The notes beneath the pieces are model-generated. The model saw nothing but the letters and a program-made list of their open reading frames with translations. It had not been told where the DNA came from and made no database searches. From Lactobacillus sp. UBA5804 (GTDB taxonomy: Bacteria; Bacillota; Bacilli; Lactobacillales; Lactobacillaceae), in assembly GCA_002418055.1 (NCBI GenBank), contig DIDI01000040.1, forward strand, positions 1 to 18,923: DNA of 18,923 nt, in the 5' to 3' direction. Made by a program: the position numbers and the translations under genes. Of the stretch, positions 6,940-14,086 are shown in pieces (positions within the stretch are counted from its first letter, which is position 1; each line of letters starts with the position of its first letter).

Positions 6940-6966
6940 GACAAGACGACAGGGAGAAAATAAAAA

Positions 6967-7998
6967 ATGGCTGATTTAAATAAAAATGAGCGCATCGATT
7001 ACTTTTATAATGATGACCTCCAAATTATTCAGGACAAAACGGCGTTTAATTTTTCCACAGACACCCTGCTTTTAGCGGCATGGGCCACGCAAGCAATTCG
7101 TGATCGCCACAAGGTGGTAGAACTGTGTGCTGGTAATTGTGTGGCTAGTATGTATATGGCCTATTTTAACAAAGCCAGTTATGACGCGGTTGAAATTCAG
7201 CCAAGCGTGGCAGACCAAGCGCAGCGTTCAATTAACCTAAACCATTTAGAAAACCGGATTACTTTGCATATTAAAGATGCCAAACAAGCCACCACCTTTT
7301 TACGCAAAGATAGCTATGACGAAGTTGTGGTTAATCCGCCTTATTTTAAAGCACCAGCCGGGCATCAAGTCAATCCTGACCGGAAAAAAGCGATTGCGCG
7401 GCACGAAATTTTGATTAATTTAGTTGAAATTATGAGGGTCAGTAGCCAGCTCTTGAAGATGAAAGGCAAGTTATTCATGGTGCACCGCCCAGAACGGTTA
7501 GCGGAAATCTGCCAATTGGCCGCTCAAAATGATTTAAGCGTCAAGCGGGTGCAACCTTTTGTGGCGCACCGCGGTGAGCATGCCAATCTGATCATTGTGG
7601 AACTGGTTAAGCATACTGGCTCAGATGGCTTAGTACTTGCCGACACCATTGCCATGCAAGACGCAGCAGGGCAATATTTACCGGCGATAGCCCAATACTT
7701 ATTTGAAAGTAAAGCTGCTAAAGCCAAGCGCTTGGCGCGTCCTAAGTATTATTTTTATGTCCTATTATGTCATGATCAGACTTTCTATGGCGGCTTTACG
7801 ACGGACCTTGCGCATCGGTTAGCCACACATAATGCCGGTAAGGGCGCAAAATATACTAAAGCGCGCAGACCGGTGACGATGATTTATCATGAATGTTTTA
7901 GTGACAAGCGGGATGCCTTGAAGCGGGAGTACTGGTTCAAGCATCATTCCCGTAGTTGGAAAGAAGCCTTTTTGCGAGCGAAACAAGTCAAGTTTTAG
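6967..7998 (+). CDS. Fusion: TrmN6/YabB-type tRNA methyltransferase + GIY-YIG domain (YazA/UPF0213)
   Basis: The 343-residue protein has two domains. Residues 1 to about 245 form a Rossmann SAM methyltransferase: the SAM-binding loop VELCAGNCVA is at about 51-60 and the adenine-N6 signature NPPY at 123-126. This resembles TrmN6/YabB, which modify adenine 37 of tRNA1(Val) in E. coli. After a basic linker (about 247-258), residues 259 to about 330 form a GIY-YIG domain of the UPF0213/YazA type: YYFYVLLC, YGGFTTDL, Arg284, HNAGKGAKYTKARRP and presumed catalytic Glu321 in KREYW. In B. subtilis these are separate neighbouring genes (yabB, yazA); here one uninterrupted frame joins them. The ATG has AGGGAG (6951-6956) 10 bases upstream. 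tRNA modification is likely; the GIY-YIG role is unknown. The NG of the usual GNG loop is NC here. Confidence 0.9.
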   Translation: MADLNKNERIDYFYNDDLQIIQDKTAFNFSTDTLLLAAWATQAIRDRHKVVELCAGNCVASMYMAYFNKASYDAVEIQPSVADQAQRSINLNHLENRITLHIKDAKQATTFLRKDSYDEVVVNPPYFKAPAGHQVNPDRKKAIARHEILINLVEIMRVSSQLLKMKGKLFMVHRPERLAEICQLAAQNDLSVKRVQPFVAHRGEHANLIIVELVKHTGSDGLVLADTIAMQDAAGQYLPAIAQYLFESKAAKAKRLARPKYYFYVLLCHDQTFYGGFTTDLAHRLATHNAGKGAKYTKARRPVTMIYHECFSDKRDALKREYWFKHHSRSWKEAFLRAKQVKF

Positions 7999-8005
7999 CT
8001 TGAAA

Positions 8006-8034
8006 TTGTCACTTTAATCAAGTAAACTTATCAA
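8006..8034 (+). promoter_or_regulatory. rpsB promoter
   Basis: TTGTCA (8006-8011), 17-base spacer, TATCAA (8029-8034). The -35 is one base from consensus and the -10 matches at four of six positions. Transcription would start near 8041, leaving a leader of about 115 bases before rpsB. Confidence 0.65.
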
Positions 8035-8040
8035 GGCATG

Positions 8041-8155
8041 CAACGAGCATACCATCAAACACACATCAAGAGCGATTGTCCTTGGGGTGCCTACTTTGTA
8101 GGTTCAAGGGCAAAATGAACGCTTGAGAGGATTAAAACTAGGAGGATTTATAATT
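8041..8155 (+). promoter_or_regulatory. Structured rpsB leader, candidate Lacto-rpsB RNA
   Basis: The leader folds by eye into a nested stem. GTCCTTG (8078-8084) pairs with CAAGGGC (8105-8111), an asymmetric internal loop follows, then CCTAC (8090-8094) pairs with GTAGG (8098-8102) around a TTT loop. A basal helix AGCG (8071-8074) / CGCT (8120-8123) can close it, or alternatively CAAG (8067-8070) / CTTG (8122-8125). The rpsB AGGAGG follows at 8140-8145. A conserved leader called Lacto-rpsB has been described upstream of rpsB in Lactobacillales, presumably for autoregulation by S2. Location and structure fit, but I could not align it to the covariance model. Confidence 0.62.
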
Positions 8156-8944
8156 ATGACAGTTGTTACAATGAAACAATTGCTTGAAGCCGGTGTCCAC
8201 TTTGGTCACCAAACTAGAAGATGGGACCCAAAGATGGCCCCTTACATTTTCACCCAAAGAAACGGCATCTACATCATCGATCTGCAAAAGACCATTAAGA
8301 TGTTAGACGATGCTTACAACTATGTGAAGGCTGTTGCTCAAGACGGCGGCACATTCTTGTTCGTTGGGACTAAGAAACAAGCACAAGATGCGATTGCTGA
8401 AGAAGCTACCCGTGCGGGTCAATATTACGTTAACCAACGTTGGTTAGGTGGTACTTTGACTAACTGGACCACGATCCAAAGCCGAGTTAAACGCTTGAAG
8501 CAATTAAAGCAAATGTCAACGGATGGTACTTTTGATGTCTTACCTAAGAAAGAAGTTGTGTTATTAACTAAGCAACTTGAAAAGCTACAAAGATTCTTAG
8601 GCGGGATTGAAGATATGCCAAGAATTCCGGATGTGATGTTTGTGGTTGATCCTAAGAAAGAAAAGATTGCCGTTCACGAAGCTAACAAGTTAGGAATTCC
8701 GGTTGTTGCCATGGTTGATACCAACACTGACCCAACCCCAATTGACGTTGTGATTCCTTCAAATGATGATGCGATTCGTGCCATTCGTTTGATTGCTGGT
8801 GCCATGGCTGATGGTGTCATTGAAGGCAAACAAGGGAACGACAACGGCGAAAATGTTGAACAAGAATTAGCTGATAAGGCTGCCGCAACTGCAACTGACA
8901 AGAAGTCAATTGAAGAAGTTGCAGCTGAAGCAGACAAAGACTAA
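8156..8944 (+). CDS. rpsB: 30S ribosomal protein S2
   Basis: The 262-residue protein has the S2 features MKQLLEAGVHFGHQTRRWDP near the N-terminus, QRNGIYIIDLQKT, FVGTKKQAQDAI, NQRWLGGTLTNW and the VDTNTDP / IPSNDDAIRAI end of the fold. S2 binds late to the 30S subunit and helps recruit S1-like functions and mRNA. A C-terminal acidic, Ala-rich tail (about 230-262) extends beyond the core. The ATG at 8156 is chosen because AGGAGG (8140-8145) lies 10 bases upstream; an in-frame upstream start at 8123 sits inside the structured leader. tsf follows after 26 bases, as in most bacteria. Confidence 0.97.
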   Translation: MTVVTMKQLLEAGVHFGHQTRRWDPKMAPYIFTQRNGIYIIDLQKTIKMLDDAYNYVKAVAQDGGTFLFVGTKKQAQDAIAEEATRAGQYYVNQRWLGGTLTNWTTIQSRVKRLKQLKQMSTDGTFDVLPKKEVVLLTKQLEKLQRFLGGIEDMPRIPDVMFVVDPKKEKIAVHEANKLGIPVVAMVDTNTDPTPIDVVIPSNDDAIRAIRLIAGAMADGVIEGKQGNDNGENVEQELADKAAATATDKKSIEEVAAEADKD

Positions 8945-8970
8945 GTAATTATTCTAGGAGGGTGCGCTTA

Positions 8971-9846
8971 ATGGCAACTATTACTGCTAAGCAAGTTAAA
9001 GAACTACGTGATCGTACTGGTGCTGGAATGATGGACTCTAAGAAGGCTTTGGTTAAAGCTGAAGGAGACATCGAGAAAGCCATTGACATTTTAAGAGAAA
9101 CTGGGGTTGCTAAGGCTGCTAAGAAGAGCGGCCGGATCGCAGCCGAAGGTTTAGCTGAATTTGCCGTTGATGGTAACCACGCTGTTTTGACTGAGATTAA
9201 CTCAGAAACTGATTTCGTTGCTTCTAACGATAAGTTCCTTAAGTTAGTTCATGATGTGACTGCCGCAATTTTAGCAGCTAAGCCTGCCAATGTTGCCGCT
9301 GCCCTAGAAGCACCGCTTGATGGTTCAACTATTGGTGCTGCTATCACAAATTTAACTGCTGTGATTGGTGAGAAGATTACGTTACGTCGGTTTACGCTTT
9401 TGACTAAGACGGATGACGAAGTGTTCGGTGCCTACAAGCATAATGGTGGTGCGATTGTCGCTGTTACAACCTTAAAGGGTGGTAATGAGACTGCAGCTAA
9501 GAATATTGCGATGCATGTTGCCGCAATTAATCCTGAATTTTTGAACAAAGATTCAGTTCCAACTGCTGAATTAGAACGTCAAACCAAAGTCTTCACGGCT
9601 GAAACCGAAAAAGAAGGCAAGCCAGCTAAGATCGTTCCTATGATTGTCAGCGGGCGGGTTAACAAGTACTTAAGCGAAATTTGTTTGGTAGATCAACCTT
9701 ACGTTAAGGATTCTGACAAGTCAGTTGAAGCTTATGCTAAGTCAGAGGGCGCAACGGTTGTTGGCTTTACACGTTATGAAGTTGGCGAAGGGATTGAAAA
9801 GCGTCAAGAAGACTTTGCTGCTGAAGTTCGCGAACAAATGAAATAA
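8971..9846 (+). CDS. tsf: Elongation factor Ts
   Basis: The 291-residue nucleotide exchange factor for EF-Tu. It has an N-terminal UBA-like domain (about 1-45: TAKQVKELRDRTGAGMMDSK), the EF-Tu-contacting TDFVAS motif (80-85), and a long core-dimerisation region with GGAIVAVTTL and MHVAAINPEF. The length is close to the usual 280-295. ATG 8971 is preceded by AGGAGGG (8956-8962) at 8-base spacing; an in-frame upstream start at 8962 overlaps that site and is rejected. It is co-transcribed with rpsB, and a strong terminator follows. Confidence 0.97.
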   Translation: MATITAKQVKELRDRTGAGMMDSKKALVKAEGDIEKAIDILRETGVAKAAKKSGRIAAEGLAEFAVDGNHAVLTEINSETDFVASNDKFLKLVHDVTAAILAAKPANVAAALEAPLDGSTIGAAITNLTAVIGEKITLRRFTLLTKTDDEVFGAYKHNGGAIVAVTTLKGGNETAAKNIAMHVAAINPEFLNKDSVPTAELERQTKVFTAETEKEGKPAKIVPMIVSGRVNKYLSEICLVDQPYVKDSDKSVEAYAKSEGATVVGFTRYEVGEGIEKRQEDFAAEVREQMK

Positions 9847-9848
9847 TG

Positions 9849-9894
9849 ACTAAGTGAGCTTAGTTGAAGAAGAGGGTATCCCTCTTCTTTTTTT
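9849..9894 (+). terminator. Terminator of the rpsB-tsf operon
   Basis: A 10-bp stem AAGAAGAGGG (9867-9876) / CCCTCTTCTT (9880-9889) with a TAT loop leads into a run of T to 9894. It is preceded by a small hairpin ACTAAG / CTTAGT (9849-9864). This separates rpsB-tsf from pyrH. Confidence 0.92.
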
Positions 9895-9937
9895 GTGTAA
9901 AAATGCACGCCCGCTTAAGGCAAGGGCTAACTAAGTA

Positions 9938-9946
9938 TGTTAGAAT
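9938..9946 (+). promoter_or_regulatory. Candidate pyrH operon promoter (extended -10)
   Basis: TGTTAGAAT is a TGn-extended -10 with TAGAAT (9941-9946), about 27 bases before pyrH. No clear -35 is seen at 17 bases. Given the strong terminator after tsf, some promoter must lie here to feed pyrH and the genes downstream. An overlapping inverted repeat, CTAAC / GTTAG, flanks it. Confidence 0.5.
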
Positions 9947-9972
9947 TATATCAGCTATCATAGGAGGACATT

Positions 9973-10698
9973 ATGAGCCAGGTTAAATATAAGCGAATTA
10001 TTTTAAAAATTTCGGGCGAAGCTTTAGCTGGAAAGAAGGGCTTTGGAATTGATCCCACAGTTATCGGCCATCTTGCTCAAGAAATCAAATCAGTGCATGA
10101 GTTAGGTGTTGGCATCGGTGTTGTTTGCGGCGGTGGTAACATGTGGCGCGGCGAAAGTGGTGAGAAGCTTGGCATGGAACGGGCACAAGCAGATTACATG
10201 GGGATGCTCGCGACCATTATGAATGCCCTCGCATTGCAAGACGGATTGGAAACAGCAGGCGTGCCGACGCGTGTTCAAACCTCGATTGAGATGCGTCAGA
10301 TTGCTGAACCTTATATTCGCCGTAAGGCAGTGCGTCATTTGGAAAAGGGACGGGTCGTCATTTTTGGTGGTGGTACTGGTAATCCTTACTTTTCAACGGA
10401 TACCACTGCTGCACTGCGAGCTGCCGAAATTAATGCGGAAGTTATTTTAATGGCTAAAAATGGCGTTGACGGGGTTTATACTGCTGATCCTAAAGTTGAT
10501 ACTAAGGCTGAAAAATATAGCGAATTGACCCAGCTTGATTTAATTGCCAAAAACTTGAAGGTAATGGATCGGACTGCTAGTTCATTATCAATGGATACTG
10601 AAATACCACTTGTTGTCTTTAATGTTAATACCGACGGCAATATTAAAAAGGTGGTCATGGGTGAAAAAATTGGAACGGTTATTCGAGGTGATAAATAA
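9973..10698 (+). CDS. pyrH: Uridylate (UMP) kinase
   Basis: This 241-residue amino-acid-kinase-fold enzyme phosphorylates UMP to UDP with ATP in pyrimidine nucleotide synthesis. Motifs include LKISGEAL (11-18), the glycine-rich GGGNMWRG (53-60), GGGTGNPYFSTDT (132-143), and NGVDGVYTADPK (163-174). The length equals that of other bacterial PyrH proteins, which are allosteric hexamers activated by GTP and inhibited by UTP. ATG 9973 has AGGAGG (9962-9967) at 5 bases. Its TAA overlaps the ATG of frr by one base, so the two are translationally coupled. Confidence 0.97.
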   Translation: MSQVKYKRIILKISGEALAGKKGFGIDPTVIGHLAQEIKSVHELGVGIGVVCGGGNMWRGESGEKLGMERAQADYMGMLATIMNALALQDGLETAGVPTRVQTSIEMRQIAEPYIRRKAVRHLEKGRVVIFGGGTGNPYFSTDTTAALRAAEINAEVILMAKNGVDGVYTADPKVDTKAEKYSELTQLDLIAKNLKVMDRTASSLSMDTEIPLVVFNVNTDGNIKKVVMGEKIGTVIRGDK

Positions 10699-11255
10699 TG
10701 ACAGATACGATTATTAAACAAGCGCAAACTAATATGGATAAGTCGATTGCGGTTTATGTCCGTAATCTTGCTGGTATCAGAGCAGGCGTTGCGAATGCGG
10801 CTTTACTCGAAAATGTCAAGGTTACCTACTATGGCGCACCAACACCGTTAACTCAAATGTCGAGTGTGACAATTCCTGAGCCACGTGTATTACTGATTAC
10901 GCCATATGACCGTTCAAGTTTAGACGACATTGAGCACGCATTGTTGGCATCAAATTTGGGTCTGAATCCGGCCAATGATGGTAAGGTTATCCGCTTAGTG
11001 ATTCCGCAATTAACGGGGGAACGCCGGCAAGAGATTGCGAAAGAAGTTGGTAAACTGGCTGAAGAAGCCAAGATTGCGGTGCGTAATGTACGTCGTGAAG
11101 CGATGGACGGTCTTAAAAAAGCCCAAAAGGCAGGCGATTTGACAGAAGATGAACAGCGTCAATTTGAAACCAAAGTTCAAAAAGTAACCGATGCCGCGAT
11201 TAAATCAGTTGATCAGCACGCTGATGACAAGCGTCACGAAATTATGCAAGGTTAA
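10698..11255 (+). CDS. frr: Ribosome recycling factor
   Basis: The 185-residue protein has the exact family length. Domain I is a three-helix bundle (ends: MTDTIIKQAQTNMDKSI and VRNVRREAMDGLKKA onward), and domain II lies in the middle (VTYYGAPTPLTQMSSVTIPEPRVL). It splits post-termination ribosomes together with EF-G. The ATG shares its first base with the pyrH stop; GAGGTG (10685-10690) 7 bases upstream serves as ribosome binding site. uppS follows 3 bases after the stop. Confidence 0.97.
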   Translation: MTDTIIKQAQTNMDKSIAVYVRNLAGIRAGVANAALLENVKVTYYGAPTPLTQMSSVTIPEPRVLLITPYDRSSLDDIEHALLASNLGLNPANDGKVIRLVIPQLTGERRQEIAKEVGKLAEEAKIAVRNVRREAMDGLKKAQKAGDLTEDEQRQFETKVQKVTDAAIKSVDQHADDKRHEIMQG

Positions 11256-11258
11256 GCA

Positions 11259-11993
11259 ATGGCAGCTAAAGAGAATCAACTTAATCACCTTGCCATCATT
11301 ATGGATGGCAATGGCCGCTGGGCCAAAGCTCGCAAGCAGCCTCGCTTTTTTGGGCATCAAGCGGGCATGGAAAATGTCGAACGCATCACGCTAGCGGCTA
11401 ACCACTTAGGGATTAAGGTTTTAACCTTATACGCCTTTTCGACTGAAAACTGGGCGCGGCCTAAGGCTGAAGTGGCTTACTTGATGAATTTACCAGTGCG
11501 TTTTTTTGATAAATTTATGCCAACGCTGATGGCCAATCAGGTAAAAGTAAACGTGATGGGCGATTTGACGCAATTGCCAGCTAAGACTCGGCAAGTGGTT
11601 GAGCGTGCCATGGCTGATACTGCGGCCAATACCGGGCTCGTGTTAAACTTTGCCTTTAACTATGGTGCTCGCAAGGAAATCGTGGGCGCTGTTCAAACTT
11701 TGGCGCGTGCGGTGCAGGCAGGTCGTTTAGCGCCTGAAGATATCGCTGAACAGGACGTGGGGCAAGCGTTAATGACGGCTAAATTTGGTCCTTATCGTAA
11801 TCCGGATTTATTAATTCGGACTTCTGGTGAGCAGCGTTTGTCGAACTTTCTCCTCTGGCAGCTAGCTTACGCTGAGCTGGCTTTTAGCGATAAGCTATGG
11901 CCAGACTTTGATGAACAAGATTTAATGGAATTTGTAACCAATTACCAGGGTCGGCATCGCCGCTTTGGTAAGATTGATGAATCGGATAGTTGA
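11259..11993 (+). CDS. uppS: Isoprenyl (undecaprenyl) diphosphate synthase
   Basis: The 244-residue cis-prenyltransferase makes the C55 lipid carrier for peptidoglycan and other wall polymers. Motifs: IMDGNGRWA with catalytic Asp16, FFGHQAGMENV, TLYAFSTENWARP (57-69) for pyrophosphate and chain binding, and RTSGEQRLSNFLLWQLAYAE (187-206). Near the C-terminus, FGPYRNPDLLIR replaces the more usual shorter loop but keeps the Arg187/Arg193 diphosphate ligands. The start follows the frr stop by 3 bases, with AAGG inside the frr end as a weak ribosome binding site, so coupling is likely. It precedes cdsA as in most Firmicutes. Confidence 0.96.
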   Translation: MAAKENQLNHLAIIMDGNGRWAKARKQPRFFGHQAGMENVERITLAANHLGIKVLTLYAFSTENWARPKAEVAYLMNLPVRFFDKFMPTLMANQVKVNVMGDLTQLPAKTRQVVERAMADTAANTGLVLNFAFNYGARKEIVGAVQTLARAVQAGRLAPEDIAEQDVGQALMTAKFGPYRNPDLLIRTSGEQRLSNFLLWQLAYAELAFSDKLWPDFDEQDLMEFVTNYQGRHRRFGKIDESDS

Positions 11994-12000
11994 AAATAAT

Positions 12001-12801
12001 ATGAAACAACGTGTAATCACGGCGGTTGTCGCCTTAATTTTATTTATTCCTATTGTACTTTTAGGAGGGCTTTGGATTGATTGGCTGGTAGCATTATTTG
12101 CTGCAGTCGGTATCAGTGAAGTTTTCATTATGAAGAAGCAGTTGCTGGTCTCAATTGATTTTGTGCTCGCATTACTGGCAACGCTCACTTGGACGGTTCC
12201 TGATTCGTTCTTTCGGCAGTTACCCATCACCAAGTTCGGTGTCTACTTCGGCTTAATTATGCTAATGCTTACTTGGATGGTTTTATCCAAGAATAAGTCA
12301 AGCTTTGACGATGTTGGCGTTTATACTTTAGCGTCATTGTATATTGGTACGGGCTTCCATTATATGGCGGCGATTCGTAATACTAAGATTGAAGCTGGGC
12401 TCGCCTTATTATGCTTCGTCTTCGTCATCGTGTGGTCAACCGATATTGGTGCCTATATGATTGGTCGCAAGTTCGGCAAGCATAAGCTGTGGCCAGTGAT
12501 CAGCCCTAATAAGACGTGGGAAGGCTCAATTGGCGCAGTTATTATTGCCATGATTGCTTCAACCATCTATTTACATTTTTTCCCACTACACCACACGTTA
12601 CCAACGATGCTACTCTTAACGTTCTGTTTGTCGGTTGTTGGGCAAATGGGCGATTTAGTTGAGTCAGCCTACAAACGTTTTTATGGTGTTAAAGATTCTG
12701 GTAAAATTTTACCAGGGCATGGCGGCATTTTGGATCGCTTTGATTCGATGTTGTTTGTCTTACCGGTATTTGCCTTTTTCCTAGGCTTTACCACGATTTA
12801 G
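12001..12801 (+). CDS. cdsA: Phosphatidate cytidylyltransferase (CDP-diacylglycerol synthase)
   Basis: This 266-residue integral membrane enzyme makes CDP-diacylglycerol from phosphatidate and CTP, the branch point of phospholipid synthesis. It is strongly hydrophobic, with about eight membrane segments. SPNKTWEG is at 168-175. The full CDS signature runs from Ser222 to Asp248: SAYKRFYGVKDSG, then KILPGHGGILDRFD. The start is placed at ATG 12001, giving MKQRVITAVVAL like other CdsA proteins. In-frame upstream starts at 11965 and 11977 lie inside uppS and would add a polar tail before the first helix. The ribosome binding site is weak (GGATAG about 11 bases upstream), so the exact start is less certain than the identity. 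Confidence 0.95.
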   Translation: MKQRVITAVVALILFIPIVLLGGLWIDWLVALFAAVGISEVFIMKKQLLVSIDFVLALLATLTWTVPDSFFRQLPITKFGVYFGLIMLMLTWMVLSKNKSSFDDVGVYTLASLYIGTGFHYMAAIRNTKIEAGLALLCFVFVIVWSTDIGAYMIGRKFGKHKLWPVISPNKTWEGSIGAVIIAMIASTIYLHFFPLHHTLPTMLLLTFCLSVVGQMGDLVESAYKRFYGVKDSGKILPGHGGILDRFDSMLFVLPVFAFFLGFTTI

Positions 12802-12809
12802 GAGTTTAA

Positions 12810-14048
12810 ATGAAGGGTTTACTGGTCTTTTTAATTGTATTTGGATTGCTCGTATTTGTGCATGAATTCGGGCATTTTATTGTTGCTAAAAAAGCTGGTA
12901 TCCGGGTCCGAGAATTTTCAATTGGCATGGGGCCCAAGCTCTTTCAAGTGCACCGTGCGACCACGACTTATACCATTCGCTGGTTACCGCTTGGTGGCTA
13001 TGTTCGTCTGGCTGGAAGTGATGATGCGGCAAGTTTAGACCCAGGAGCTGGCGTGGTGCTAAAACTGGTTGCCGGTAAGGTCACTAAGATTGATGCGAGT
13101 GAATCTGCCTTACCAATGGCGGGTGTTCCGTTACGGGTTGTCAAAGCAGATTTAGTTGATCAACTGCAAATTTCGGGTTACGTCAATGATGATGAGTCGG
13201 TATTAAAAACCTATCCAGTTGATCACGATGCGACTATTATTGATCAAACGCATACGGAGCTGATTATTGCGCCGCGGGATACCCAATTTCAAGCGGCTAA
13301 GGTCTGGCAGAAATTAGGGACCAATGTGGCTGGTCCGTTGATGAATATTTTATTGGGCTTTGTGGTACTCATCTTGTGGTCAGTACTTTCAGCGGGTCCG
13401 CAAACCACGACCATTAAACAAACACAGCCCGATATGCCATCACATCGAGTGTTACAGGCGGGAGATGTGGTGACTAAAGTTAATGGTCATCAGATAAGTT
13501 CCTTTGCGGATTTACAAACACGGATTGCGGCAACGCGTGGGCGCCAAGTTAAACTTGCTTATCGACGTGGTCAGCAGCAGAAAAGTACGACATTGCGACC
13601 AGTTAAGAAAGCCGGCACGTATCTGATTGGGATCGAAACTACTTCGGACAACCGGATCGGCGTGAAATTAACACGCGGCCTGCAACTTGGGGTGTCAGTT
13701 TCAGGGATGATTTTTCGTGCAGTCGGCAACTTGCTACAACACTTCAATTTGAACAAGCTGTCAGGTCCAGTCGGCATTTATTCGCAGACTGCCAAGGTAT
13801 CCAATCTGGGGTTTGATTATGTGCTGCTATTCTTAGGGATGATTTCAATCAACCTCGGGATTGTCAATTTGATTCCAATTCCTGGTTTAGATGGTGGTAA
13901 ACTATTACTTAATCTAATTGAACTGGTCCGGGGCAAACCAATTTCACCTGAACACGAGACCATAGTTGAGCTTGCTGGGGTAGTGTTACTGCTCATTTTA
14001 ATCATTGCGATTACTGGTAATGATATTTATCGTTATTTTTTGAAATAA
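12810..14048 (+). CDS. rseP: RIP metalloprotease RseP/RasP (site-2 protease)
   Basis: The 412-residue intramembrane zinc protease has HEFGH with His18, Glu19 and His22 in the first transmembrane helix. A PDZ domain lies at about 205-275 (LQAGDVVTKVNGHQISSFAD is its core), and NLIPIPGLDGG near the C-terminus supplies the third zinc ligand, Asp361. Further membrane helices lie around 170-195, 335-350 and 380-405. It cuts membrane-bound anti-sigma factors, signal-peptide remnants or pheromone precursors (Eep in enterococci). AGGAG, at 12800-12804, overlaps the cdsA stop and lies 5 bases upstream of the ATG. In B. subtilis, dxr lies between cdsA and this gene; here there is only an 8-base gap. 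Confidence 0.96.
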   Translation: MKGLLVFLIVFGLLVFVHEFGHFIVAKKAGIRVREFSIGMGPKLFQVHRATTTYTIRWLPLGGYVRLAGSDDAASLDPGAGVVLKLVAGKVTKIDASESALPMAGVPLRVVKADLVDQLQISGYVNDDESVLKTYPVDHDATIIDQTHTELIIAPRDTQFQAAKVWQKLGTNVAGPLMNILLGFVVLILWSVLSAGPQTTTIKQTQPDMPSHRVLQAGDVVTKVNGHQISSFADLQTRIAATRGRQVKLAYRRGQQQKSTTLRPVKKAGTYLIGIETTSDNRIGVKLTRGLQLGVSVSGMIFRAVGNLLQHFNLNKLSGPVGIYSQTAKVSNLGFDYVLLFLGMISINLGIVNLIPIPGLDGGKLLLNLIELVRGKPISPEHETIVELAGVVLLLILIIAITGNDIYRYFLK

Positions 14049-14086
14049 CATGTTTACAAAATTTTTTCGTTAGGAGATTATTCATT

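Noticed and set aside
8123..8155. Longer N-terminus for S2
   Set aside because: The extension lies in the structured leader and overlaps the AGGAGG that serves ATG 8156; S2 proteins start near the MKQLLEAG segment.
11965..12000. Longer N-terminus for CdsA
   Set aside because: It overlaps uppS and adds a polar stretch not expected before the first membrane helix; ATG 12001 gives the usual MKQR start. Not fully excluded because the ribosome binding site is weak.
12835..13038. 67-residue ORF inside rseP
   Set aside because: It is a shadow frame in a fully conserved gene, without a ribosome binding site or recognisable domain.
14049..14086. T-box or other riboswitch before proS
   Set aside because: Only 38 bases separate rseP and proS, with no specifier or antiterminator structure.
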